DNA from: Hypholoma sublateritium FD-334 SS-4
Taxonomy: Eukaryota > Basidiomycota > Agaricomycetes > Agaricales > Strophariaceae
DNA: 52,643 nucleotides
Reading direction: 5' to 3'
Assembly: GCA_000827495.1 (NCBI GenBank)
Contig: KN817647.1
Location: 33,088 to 85,730 of the forward strand
In this document: piece by piece, positions 33,890 to 44,554 of the stretch
Layout of the letters: each line of letters begins with the position of its first letter
How positions within the stretch are numbered: position 1 is the first letter of the stretch
Program-made: the position numbers and the translations under genes
Notes under the pieces: generated by a model
Told to the model about the DNA's origin: nothing
Database searches by the model: none
The model's input: the letters and a program-made list of their open reading frames with translations, nothing else

Positions 33890-35010
33890 TGGAGAGTAGG
33901 GGTAACAGAGGGACGACGAGGCCGGTTCCAAGAACCTCGCGGATGAGACCGCATGGATGCCATGAGTGGCGAGGCAGCATCGGGGTTGCGACGGGCGACA
34001 GCAGGGGTGGCTACGGTGACACAGAGGCGTCTACGGGCGATGCCCGGGTGGTTCCGAAGATCGCCGTGGGCCCACCAGGCGTCGAGCGGCGCTTCCGGCC
34101 CATCGTCGGGCCATCAATGTGGGTCGGGAGGCAGCTTGGGTGATATGGGCCACGGCGTGGCAGCGGTGGGGGCGAGAGGGGGCGACGGCGGGCATTTCGG
34201 GGGATTTCCGGTGCGTGGCGTAATGGCGGGGGCGTTGTGGGTGGCGATGGAGGGCAACAGGGCGGGTACGGGCATTGGGGAGTCGGTGACGTGGCAACGG
34301 AAGGGAGCGGGGGCGTCGTTGGGGGCCGCGGCGGCGGTGTTGGTCAACGGCGGGCGGTTCCGGGGCTCATGGGGGTCGAGGGACGTGGAGCGGCGGCATT
34401 TGCGACGTCGGGGCGGTTCCGGGTGATGACATGGCGTGGCGGCGGCGGTGGGATGGGGCGCAAGGGCGTCGTTGAGGGCGCGGGCATGCCGCGGGCGCCG
34501 GGCGAAACCGGGTGGTGATGTGGCGTCGGCGACGTCGTTGACAGTGCAGCAGGCGGGGGGGAGGGGGCCGGGGACCATGTTTATGGTGTCATGGGTCGTT
34601 CCGGGTGGTGACGTGGCACCGCGGGGACGTGCCGCACGCGTCGTTGGGCAAACGGCATTGGGCAGCGGGGTGCGCGTGAGGGGGGAGGCGGTAGTGGGCT
34701 CGGTCAGCGGGTTTCAACGGGCGGTTTGGGGGTCCACGTACCTTGTTCGGGGTGCCTGCGCTCATGCACGGACGACGGCGATGGCGACCGCCTGCGCTGT
34801 GGGCGACGGCGAAACGGCGGCGGCGTGCTCTACGATGGTGACGGCGGTGAGGTGTTGTGCAGCGGCGGCGGTGGTGGGCGGCGGGGGCGGCGGTTGNGCA
34901 GTGGGCAGTGGTGGTGGGGGGAAAGAAAGAATAGGCCGCGCGGCCCTCTGANGTGGCGCAGCCGGCAATTGCCGGACCCGCGCACGGGCCATGCGGCCAA
35001 CAATAGATTA
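33890..35010 (+). repeat. GC-rich, G-heavy core of the composite element
   Basis: Much richer in G+C than its surroundings and G-biased on the plus strand. It contains imperfectly repeated units around CCGGGTGRTGAYRTGGCG (near 34,425, 34,508 and 34,597). Long frames here are by-products of composition, with Gly/Arg/Ala-rich translations on one strand and Pro/Arg-rich on the other. Junction sequence next to the tRNA-like module (GGCCGCGCGGCCCTC...CGCACGGGCCA) recurs in the second copy near 50,720-50,760. Confidence 0.6.
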
Positions 35011-35025
35011 AATAAACTAAACGTA

Positions 35026-35112
35026 TGCGGCATAGTATGGTCTGTTGGTCTAGTGGTTTGTACGTATGCTCTTGTTCTCCTCAGGTCATGCGTTCAATTC
35101 TCGTTTGCCGCA
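35026..35112 (+). other. tRNA-like module in the composite element
   Basis: TGCGGCA (35,026) pairs perfectly with TGCCGCA (35,106-35,112), like an acceptor stem. Inside are an A-box TGGTCTAGTGG (35,046) and a B-box GTTCAATTC with a weak T-arm. A candidate anticodon loop reads TTGTTCT. The 87-nt length is about 14 nt too long, apparently because GGTCTGT/TGGTCT is partly duplicated near the 5' side. More likely a tRNA-derived module (SINE-head-like) than a working tRNA gene. Confidence 0.55.
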
Positions 35113-35594
35113 TTTATTTTTGAACATGTTAAGAATATTATTTAATATAAAAACAACTGGCATTCCATGGAACTCCGTGGACATTCCGTGGACTCTGTGG
35201 ATTCCTTCGGTATTCTATCAGTTTAAATTCAAATAAACTTGTTTAAATTGCATTACATTCAATGTAGCAATGTTTCAATTGAATTAAATTCTGATAAATA
35301 CTCCGTGGAATTCCATGGAATTCCATGGATATCCGCCTCTCCATGGACAAAAATCACGGACTCCATGGACACTTGTCCATGGAGTTACTGATAAAATTGG
35401 AAATGGTACGGACTCCGTGCGGACTCCNTNCGGANTGTCCATGGACAAAAAAATCGAAATTGGCAGGGCATCTCACCCAAAGTGCATACCCCAAAAATTT
35501 CAAAATTTGTCCGTGGAGAATCCGTGGACTCCACGGAATTCCACGGTGTCCGTGGAACTCCGCAGGAAAAGGTGGGGGACTGTAAAGTACTCGC

Positions 35595-35953
35595 TGAAAG
35601 AGGTCATGAAAAGGTAACTAAGAGTCAGTCATGGAGAAGTGAAAGACGGCTAATCATTGCTACCTGAAAGAGGTCACAAAAAGGTAACTACAGGTAGTCA
35701 ATATATATTGTAAGTAAGAATAGTAAAATAGGCATACCTCAGAGTCAGTCATGGAGAAGTGAAAGATGGCTGGGGTATCCTCGTAAAGGATCGCGTAGAC
35801 TATGTACTTGGTGTCCACTATCCATACCAAGCATATTTACCAAGACCTGAGTAAATAATCATGTGGGTGAGACTGTCCGGTAGAAATAAGATAGTAGACA
35901 ATAAACAAATGACAAAGAAAGAAATGTGTATGTGCAGTTAGTCTATCCCAACA
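35595..35953 (-). repeat. 3' LTR of the Copia element
   Basis: The core 35,665-35,953 matches the 5' LTR. An extra 70 bp (35,595-35,664) is a shortened second copy of the LTR edge (TGAAAGAGGTCA... and the AGTCAGTCATGGAGAAGTGA part joined directly), so this LTR carries a partial internal duplication. It ends in AACA at 35,953. Confidence 0.85.
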
Positions 35954-37207
35954 CTCCTCCAGACATCTTCGCATATCAGGCATTAAGTTTGAGGGCTGTG
36001 ACAAGATGCTGGTGAATGACACAAGGAAGTGGTTTGGTGAGAATATCGGCAAGGTTATCAGCAGTAGGAATGTGCTTGACTTCGATGTCACCTTCTGCAA
36101 CACGTTCACGAATGTAATGATGGTGGACATCGATATGTTTAGTGTGTGAATGGCCTTTTGTGTTCTGGGTGAGTGCAATAGATGACATATTATTGCCATA
36201 GAGGGTGAGAGGGTGAGATTTCTCAAGACCAACTTTGGACAGGAATGAGAGCATCCACAAAGCTTGTTGACATGCATGTGTGAGTGCCATGTACTCTGCC
36301 TCCGTTGTCGAGAGTGCAACTGTCTGCTGTCGTTTGGAGCTCCAAGAAACGGGGCCACCAGCCATGGTGAAGATATATCCTGAGGTTGAGTGCCGCGTGT
36401 CCATGTCACCTGCATAGTCGTAGTCAACATAGCTGATAGGCTTTATCCCGTCAGGGCTGTTGCACTTGTATGTAATGCAATAGTCCAAAGTACCTTTCAA
36501 GTATGCCATGATGTGGAGCAGCATGTTCCAGTGAACAGGACCAGGATCGGCTCAATAGTGTGAAAGAACATTGATGGCATTGGAAATGTTGTACCGAATA
36601 CATCCTGCTGTCCATAGCAATGATCTGAGAGCTTTGCTGTATGGCTTGTCTTTCATATAATGCTGATCAGCTTCGGTTTGAGGTGCGTTAAGAAGTGAGA
36701 TGTCAATACCAGCAGGGAAAGGAGTGGATTTTGCGTTACAATCTGCCATACCAAAACGTTCCAGCATCTTCTTGATAAATACATGCTGAGAAAGATGAAT
36801 GTCGCCGGTGTCCTCATCCCTGTCGACCTTGATGCCAACAATGTGCTTCAACTCCCCCATATCCTTCAGCTCGTAACACTTCACCAGCTCCTCTTTTGCC
36901 TTCAGCTCTCCATCCTCGGTGGAGGAAACACCAAAAATATTGTCCTAATAGGTGTTAAGTGAGTGTGAAACCTGTCTCGTCGACTCGTGAGCACACACTT
37001 GACTGGTAGTAACCAAGTCCTGAATAGCTATCCCCTAATTCAGCGTCCCAATTGTGTGCACCATCCATTATACCATAGATGGTCTTGTTGGCAAGATACA
37101 CCATTCTTTCCTCCCCCGGCTGGATAGTACCAGGTGCTTGTTCAACGTACAACTGGAATTTGCTTGGGCTGTTCAGATATGCAGTGATTAAGTCGACCTG
37201 CCAGATA

Positions 37208-38062
37208 TACCTACCATCTATTATCATAAACTGTAAGCAAATCCTGCAAAACCATATCTTTGCTGCCAGGAGAAAATATGAGATAGTATTATAACTATAT
37301 CATAACTATATTTCATTGTGCTATATCATTGCTATATCATTCCTACATCATAATATTATATCATAACTATTGCCTCAATGGCCCAGTACTATAACAGGCA
37401 ATTGATGGGGCTTACATAATATAGTTGATGGCTACTATTTGCCTTTTCCTCCATCTGACAAACCCATTCTCACCATATTATGGCCTCAAATTGAAACAAA
37501 TATGAATATACAGCCTGCCCCTGCCCAATAAGGAAGGCCTAGCTATGTAAATGGCAGGTATTATATAATCCCAGAATTTGATTGCTATCTGCCTGCTGTA
37601 TTCATGATGTAGAATAAGCTACATATGAATGACATGAAATATACTTGTTAAGTTAGGTTAGGTTAGATTTGGTTAGGGTTAGTGGTTAGGGCTAGTGGTT
37701 GGGTTGGGTTGGGGTGGGTGTTAGGGTTAGGTTAAATTAGGATTGGTTAGAGTTAGGTTAGGTTAGAAGATTGGGGTTGGTTGGGGTAGGGTTAGGTTAG
37801 GGTAGGGTTAGGTTAGGGTTGGGGTAGGGTTAGGGAGTATATTTTTGGTTAGGGTTGGGTGGGTGGTTAGGGTTAGGGTGTATCATTACTGCCCACCGCA
37901 GGTGGGCAGTAATAATACAAGATTATAATGATATAGTTATAATATAGAAAATATTGTTTTGATATAGCAAATATCATTATGATATCATCTCATATTTTCT
38001 CCTGGCAGCAAAAATATGGTTTTGCAGGATTTGCTTAAATTTTATGGTATAAGTGGTAGGTA
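37208..38062. mobile_element. Inverted-repeat element (855 bp) with telomere-like core, inside Copia
   Basis: Ends are TACCTACC (37,208) and GGTAGGTA (38,055-38,062). The arms mirror each other for about 90 bp with a few differences, including AAGCAAATCCTGCAAAACCA and TGCTGCCAGGAGAAAATATG. Direct target duplication not resolved, and a few Copia codons seem lost at the site. Interior: AT-rich sequence with ATAACTATAT-type words, then a telomere-like tract and a strong hairpin. Confidence 0.75.
37646..37880 (+). repeat. Interstitial telomere-like repeat tract (degenerate TTAGGG)
   Basis: About 235 bp of head-to-tail TTAGGG, TTAGG, TTGGG and GGTTAGGGTTAG variants, all G-rich on the plus strand. 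TTAGGG is the usual telomere repeat of filamentous fungi. A 13-bp stem with a 3-nt loop (ATTACTGCCCACC GCA GGTGGGCAGTAAT, 37,885-37,913) follows directly. Confidence 0.85.
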
Positions 38063-41000
38063 CCACTCCTCATGCGGATAGACTCTAGACGTACAACAGA
38101 AGCATAGGTTTTGTCAAAATCAATGCCAGCGATTTGCAAGAATTCTTGAACCACAAGATGCACCTTGCGCTTGAGAACCCCCCCATTTTCGTCAAATTTA
38201 ATTGCCAATACCCATTGTGTCCCTATGACTTTGCGATCAGATCGGCGTGGGACGAGAGTGAACGCACCCACTTTTGCATAATCTCTATCTCATCCTTGAT
38301 CGGCTGTTCCCAGAGATCTGGACATTCCATTGCCTCGACATAGTTTCATGGAATATATGTTTCAGGATGAGTAGCCATAAAAGCATGAAGATTGTGGAGA
38401 GCAGGCATATCGAAATTGCTCATGCGCAAATTGTATTTGGGTGTATCTATTGGACTTGTGTTCCAGCTAGCTGTGATCTTTCGCTGTTGTCACCAAGCTC
38501 GTGGATCCTAGAGCCCAGTCCTCCCCCGATGTGCATGCTGCGGTGAGTCTCTGCGCTGATTCCAAAGAATTTTGCATTGCATCTGTCATTGTGCGAGTTC
38601 TTCCTGATTGCCTGGGTACATCTGGAACGACAGGAGCTAAAACAGTGGGTCGAGCATTTCCTAATGGCGCGTCGACAATGGGAACTACATGAGGGACATC
38701 TGTGGTATGTGGACGAGGTGCAAGCGGATTTGTAGGGTGAATCATGTGCCCATCTGGGTGCACAGCATTAATCAGATCAGCACTGTGAGGCGGAATGTTA
38801 TCATCGTGAGTAGGGAAAACGTTGAAGTCCTCATCAGAATTCTTGTCGTTCTCGAGCTTGTTGAGTGTGCAATGACCCAGACCTTCCTCAATGATGATGT
38901 CACATCTTCTAATAATAGAACCGGAGTTCCTGTCATAAAGTTTATATCCATCACGGCCGTAGTAGCCGATCAGGGTATATTTGATGGAGACCCTGTCGAG
39001 TTTTGAGACACCTATTTTGGTTGGGATCTTTGCATATGCTGTACTGCCAAAAGGACGTAGATGAGAGATGTTCTGACACTTACTGTCCTTGTCCCATTCC
39101 TGAGCTGGAGTTTTACCAGGATGGCAAGACGATGGAATGAGATTACATGTATAAACTCCGTAAGTGGCAGCCTCAGCCCAAAGAGAAGGTGGTAAGCCCA
39201 AGTTGGACAATATAGTCCTGGCGCCTTTGAGAATCGTACACTTTGATCGCTCAGCAACACCATTTGAAGCATGGGCATAGGGTGTTGTTGCGCAGATGAC
39301 TATGCCATGTTGTTGACAATAGTTGCAAGTGCAGCATTGACGAACTCCTTCCCTTGATCAAATCGCACACTCTTGAGAGTTTTCCCAGTTTGCCATTCTG
39401 ACTCAACATGATAGGCCTTGAAAATGGCGAGGACGGCATTGGCGGATTTCTCACTCAGGTAGTAGTCCTTTTGCCTTGACATTCCACCATCGGTAAGTAG
39501 GAGCATGTAGACCGCCCCTCCTAAAGACCTGATGCATGCCTTTCCCCACAAATTGATATGAACACATTCGAGAGCCTCTTTCTCTGGGACCACCACAGCA
39601 TTGTAAGGTCTCACTGTGTGCTTGCCATAGATGCAGTCCTCACACTTTCCAGGCAAGGGTTTTGCTTCAATTACTGATAATCCGTCGACAAGGGATTTTC
39701 TTGCCATATTAGTAATTCCAGTAATTCCTGCATGTCCAAAACAGCGATGCCAAGTCTCGATTGACATTGGATTATTGAGGGATTTGGCATTCATAGCCGT
39801 GACTGGTATGTGCGTGTAGTCTGAGATCTGTTTGACACTATCGAGCAGATACATTCTGGCCTTTCCAAGTCCACTGAGAAATGTCTTGTTGGATTTATTG
39901 CTAAAAACCACTTGACCTCCCCCAAACGTTGCCGTATATCCAGCGCTATCAAAGCAGCTGATGGAAACAAGATTTGCCACAAGATTGGGTGTATGCATAG
40001 CGTTTTTGAATGTCAAGTGCATCTGATTCCCCTTGTGTCAAAAACTTTTCTTCATGATGCCAACTCCAGCAATACGGAAAGTGGAATCCTTTTCGGCAGC
40101 ATTCCCAGTAATACTCTTGTTGAGTGCCTGGTAGGATGAGAAATCAGACTGGTTTATGAAGAAATGTTTGGTAGCACCAGAGTCTGCGAAAGTCTTGACA
40201 TCGCGGTGTTGAGTCTCAGCCAGTAGTGCGCGAATCTCAAAGCTGACATTATTTGGATCTTTGACAGGTGGTTCCTTGAGAGCAGCTATGAGTGCATATG
40301 CTCTGTCTCCATCGGGAAGCTGTGCAACATTTTCCGCAGGTCTGTGGACAATAGGAGCAGTGGGTGTCACAACGGAAGATCCAGTAGCACCACTGCATTG
40401 ACCAAACCCAGCAGGAAACTGGCCAGCCTTTCCACCGCCTGGCCAATAGCACATATTGATAAGGTGGCCGCAGCGACTGCAATTGGGGTTTGAGCATATC
40501 AACGGACTTAGTGGTTTGTTCTTCCAGACTGAGCAATTAGTAGTATTTGCCTGCAGCGCGAGAGTTGGACCACCAGGAGTAGTGACCATAACAGCTGGTT
40601 TAATGTGATCCCAATGCATCATAACTCAGGTGATAACATCAGCAGATGTCTTCAAATTGTATAGTGCTGATGCAATATTATCCCAGCTTGGCAATGGAAG
40701 GAAAGCCATGATGATGATACAGAAATCCTTGTCATGGATTTTAGCGCCTATTGTGTTTGTGTTAGACCATTTGGTGTGTAGATTTGCAATATGATCCATG
40801 ATGTCCGCTCCATCTACATATTTGATGCTGTGTAGTTCCCTGGTTGCCTGGATGAGGGCGAGATCAGATGTTACAGCATACTGGTCTTTGAAGGACTTCC
40901 ACGCTTCAGCACCTGTCCCATCCAAGTTTATTCCAAGTCTGATAGGGTTCTTCGTATTGTATAAGAGTAGACCCATGATCCACGCATCTCTGAGAATCCA

Positions 41001-41336
41001 TTCATTGGTGGATGGTTTTGTCGACATCCATTTCGTGGATTCGGACAGAAGTGGAACATCAGCTGCCTCTGTGAATACAGTTTCGGATGGACTCTGCTGG
41101 ATGGGGAATTGTCCCGTCAAGGTATCCGTGAGCGCCGCGTAGTCGGAAAGTGATTTTAATCCATTTGCTCCAAGGTATCCAGTTCACTCCGTCAAATTTA
41201 TCCTCATCAGGCATCTTTGGTGGAGTGTTGGTGGAGTTATGTGACATGATGTATGAAAGTGATGTTTTTGAACTGTTCAAAAAAATATTGCGACTTGTAA
41301 ATCTGAGTTCGAGTTTAAAGCTCGGGGCCCATAACC

Positions 41337-41714
41337 TGAAAGAGATCACGAAAAGGTAACTACAGGTAGTCAATATATGTTGTAAGTAAGAATAGTAAAA
41401 TAGGCATACCTCAGAGTCAGTCACAGAGAAGTGAAAGACGGCTGAGGTATCCTCGTAAAGGATCATGTAGACTATGTACTTGGTGTCTGCTATCTGTACC
41501 AAGCATATTTACCAAGACCTGAGTAAATAATCATGTGGGCAAGATTGTCCAGTATACAGACTATGTACTTGGTGTCCGCCATCCGTACCAAGCATATTTA
41601 CCAAGACCTGAGTAAATAATCATGTGGGCGAGATTGTCCAGTAGAAATAAGATAGTAAACGATAAACAAATGACAAAGAAAGAAATGTGTACATGCAGTT
41701 AGTCTATCCCAACA
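41337..41714 (-). repeat. 5' LTR of the Copia element
   Basis: 378 bp. An 89-bp segment (ACTATGTACTTGGTGTCYGC ... GATTGTCCAG) is tandemly duplicated in this LTR but single in the 3' LTR, which accounts for the length difference between 378 and 289 bp. Confidence 0.88.
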
Positions 41715-41741
41715 GATGCACTAATAAAGGAGAAGAAGCTT

Positions 41742-44554
41742 CACCAGTAGCAGCTAGTTTTAACCATGATGTATAGGCAGTTGGCCAGATAGATTCATGC
41801 ACCCACAGCGGTAATTGCCCAAGCTGCTGGGCAGTTGCCCAAGGGCAATTTCTGAGGCCCAGTCAAAGTAAATCCTGCCTATGCTAGGGCAACTACCCAG
41901 ATGATTTTCTGGCATCATCTGGGATGTGGCTGAGTTTGAAAAAAGCAGTGATGCCTGTGCTATGCCGACTTGCCATCANAAAAAATTCNCACACACCTCA
42001 AAAAAGCGAAATTCACTGATTTTGTGATTAGATCTCTTGTGCACATGTCAGATATTCCTACACTTTCCAAAAAGCGGTCACAATGGGCACCTGCAGTATA
42101 CATTTGGCCATTTCTCCACAATGACGGGCTCTAATCCTTCCATTCTTTTTGAGTTAGGCATATTATATTTATTAGAAATTTATCAGTAGCTTTTCCCCAG
42201 CATAGAAAATCATTAATAGACGGATGCAGCAGGATGATGTTGGATCTAGTTTGCTTTTTGAGCTATTTTTAGATCAGAAAGTCACAATACATACACATTT
42301 AGTATTCATATATCTGTTGCTCAACAATGGATAGACCTAATCCTCCCATTCTTGCTGGACTAGACCATTTATATTTATTAGAAATTTATCCATGGGTTTG
42401 CCATAGGAAAGGAAACCATTAAGGGANGGATGCAGAAAGATGGTAGTGGATGTACTTCGCTTTTTTGACCTATTTTTAGATCAGAAACTCGGCACATAAA
42501 TAGATCATGCAGATGTACCACTCAATTCCTCCATAAATATTGCTGTCCCTCCACATTTAAATGCATAGAAGGGATCAGCTCATCTGTAGCTTTCAAATGA
42601 TGTCTCTCAAATTCTGTACAACCGAAGTGTCAGATAATAGCAATATTCACCTATTTTAGCTGTTTAATAATTAATTAGGCCCAAAAGCAGGGGTGGGAGC
42701 ATATGCAATTGAGATTCATCTGTGATCCTGTTCTACTTGCTCAATGAATAACCTTGTTATAAATGCAGCTATTCTATTGATCGCAGCACACAGGTTCAGA
42801 GCTAATAAAGACCTTTTTAACACATGTATTAGCACGTCTGTCCAATCAAAATTGACCATGAAACAAGCTAATCATTCAAAGGGAGGGGGAGAAGGTGGTC
42901 TACTTCAGTGTTTTCACCAACAAAACATCCTTGATCTGCCATACAAATGTGACAACCATATAGACAGGTATCACCATTGCCCTATCTAAAATATTTGAAG
43001 GAAATCCCCCAAGAATTGACAGAGATAGACTCTTATCTGTGCTGGGAGGAAGGGGAATGATGTCACCATCAGTATTTGATCAGCATGTGCCACAGGCCCA
43101 AAAAAGCAAAGTTTGCTGCACTTCTGGAATGCTTCCCCACATAAAATTGGTATCACCAGAAAGCTATGAATGAGGAGATTCAGAACATAGTTTTTATATG
43201 TGAATGTGGCAGGTATTGGTGAAGCAATTGAGGAAGTGACATTATGGTTGAATCTGCTTACAAATCATTCCCAACTCGGACTACATGATGATACATGCTT
43301 CCTCCTGCCCCTCTCACTTGTCCTATACCCCAAATCAAGGTGTAGTTTTGAAGATATAGATGTACTGTTGATGCTGGTGAAAGATAGGACCATGGGGGTC
43401 AATATTCATTGAGATATTAAATAGTCTATTTTGCTAGTGATCAACATAGGCAAAAAGCGAAATTAGTAGACTATTCAACACCTTCCACTTCACCTATTCA
43501 CACAATCAGACTACCAAATTGAAGATATAGATTTACTGATCCTACTATTAACATTTGGAGTGCTAAAGCAAAGTAATCATAAAGATATTGAGCAAGCAAT
43601 AATTGCTGCAAGGTTTTGACCTAAAAATAGTCTAAAAAAGCGGACTACATGTCTATTTCTCACCTTCCAGTCCTCCTATTCACACATTTAAGACATCATT
43701 TGAAAGCTACAGATGAGCTGATCCCTTCTATGCATTTAAATGTGGAGGGACAGCAATATTTATGGAGGAATTGAGTGGTACATCTGCATGATCTATTTAT
43801 GTGCCGAGTTTCTGATCTAAAAATAGGTCAAAAAAGCGAAGTACATCCACTACCATCTTTCTGCATCCNTCCCTTAATGGTTTCCTTTCCTATGGCAAAC
43901 CCATGGATAAATTTCTAATAAATATAAATGGTCTAGTCCAGCAAGAATGGGAGGATTAGGTCTATCCATTGTTGAGCAACAGATATATGAATACTAAATG
44001 TGTATGTATTGTGACTTTCTGATCTAAAAATAGCTCAAAAAGCAAACTAGATCCAACATCATCCTGCTGCATCCGTCTATTAATGATTTTCTATGCTGGG
44101 GAAAAGCTACTGATAAATTTCTAATAAATATAATATGCCTAACTCAAAAAGAATGGAAGGATTAGAGCCCGTCATTGTGGAGAAATGGCCAAATGTATAC
44201 TGCAGGTGCCCATTGTGACCGCTTTTTGGAAAGTGTAGGAATATCTGACATGTGCACAAGAGATCTAATCACAAAATCAGTGAATTTCGCTTTTTTGAGG
44301 TGTGTGNGAATTTTTTNTGATGGCAAGTCGGCATAGCACAGGCATCACTGCTTTTTTCAAACTCAGCCACATCCCAGATGATGCCAGAAAATCATCTGGG
44401 TAGTTGCCCTAGCATAGGCAGGATTTACTTTGACTGGGCCTCAGAAATTGCCCTTGGGCAACTGCCCAGCAGCTTGGGCAATTACCGCTGTGGGTGCATG
44501 AATCTATCTGGCCAACTGCCTATACATCATGGTTAAAACTAGCTGCTACTGGTG
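41742..44554. mobile_element. Palindromic element, 2,813 bp, with 864-bp near-perfect inverted arms
   Basis: Arms 41742-42605 and 43691-44554 mirror each other about a fixed axis (coordinate sum 86,296) with no indel. Ends are CACCAGTAGCAGCTAGTTTT on the left and its reverse complement on the right. Even the N bases are mirrored (41,979/44,317; 41,989/44,307; 42,427/43,869). The 1,085-bp centre is not inverted and codes for nothing recognised. Flanks CTT and TTT give no clean duplication. A diverged relative starts near 51,625. Classified as a foldback or long-terminal-inverted-repeat non-autonomous DNA element; superfamily unknown. Confidence 0.85.

Larger units (their letters stand above)
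33411..35600 (+). mobile_element. Composite non-autonomous element (2,174 bp) with tRNA-like module and GC-rich core; 8-bp target duplication
   Basis: The element is 33419-35592. It starts CAATACTTTACAGTCCCCC and its other end, reverse-complemented, is GAGTACTTTACAGTCCCCC. It is flanked by GCTGAAAG at 33,411-33,418 and 35,593-35,600. An 8-bp duplication suggests mobilisation by a hAT-type transposase. Layout: left end dense in CCATGG and GGAATTCC words (33,430-33,710); AT-rich spacer; GC-rich core (33,890-35,010); tRNA-like module (35,026-35,112); AT-rich spacer; right end again dense in CCATGG words (35,160-35,570). No protein-coding gene is supported. A related inverted copy lies at 50,104-51,624. 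Confidence 0.75.
35976..41250 (-). pseudogene. Copia gag-pol polyprotein, broken
   Basis: From right to left: gag start MSHNSTNTPPKMPDEDKFDG (near 41,248), frameshift near 41,090; zinc knuckle CSNPNCSRCGHLINMCYWPG (about 40,450); protease TFADSGATKHFF; integrase zinc finger (TWHRCFGH ... CEDC); integrase core where the expected DLWG Asp reads INLWG, VRFDQGKEF, then a frame change before SNGVAERS. Reverse transcriptase: WVLAIKFDENGG, FDKTYASVVRLESIRM, interrupted by the 37,208-38,062 insertion, then IWQVDLITAYLNS and the active-site YVDD reduced to Tyr-stop-Asp-Asn near 36,945. RNase H: SYVDYDYAGDMDTRHSTSGY and ALSTTEAEYMAL, ending TALKLNA at 35,976. It cannot encode an active protein. Confidence 0.93.
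35593..41719 (-). mobile_element. Ty1/Copia LTR retrotransposon, with 5-bp target duplication GATGC
   Basis: Full-length but decayed element on the minus strand. The 5' LTR is 41337-41714 and the 3' LTR 35595-35953. The LTRs begin TGTTGGGATAGAC and end CTTTCA on the coding strand. The 5-bp duplication GATGC lies at 41,715-41,719 and at 33,408-33,412; the left one is separated from its LTR by the later 2.17-kb composite insertion. A putative primer-binding region (GGTTATGGGCCCCGAGC) directly follows the 5' LTR. Coding order is gag, protease, integrase, reverse transcriptase, RNase H, the Copia order. An 855-bp inverted-repeat element is inserted in the reverse transcriptase (37,208-38,062). 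Confidence 0.92.

Noticed and set aside
33953..34951. Gly/Ala/Arg-rich frames on both strands
   Set aside because: A composition effect of the GC-rich core; no start context, splice sites or family match.
35026..35112. A functional tRNA gene
   Set aside because: It is about 14 nt too long, has a poor anticodon stem, and lies inside a repeated element; called tRNA-like only.
37646..37880. A chromosome end
   Set aside because: The telomere-like tract is degenerate, short, and flanked on both sides by the arms of an inverted-repeat element and then Copia coding sequence.
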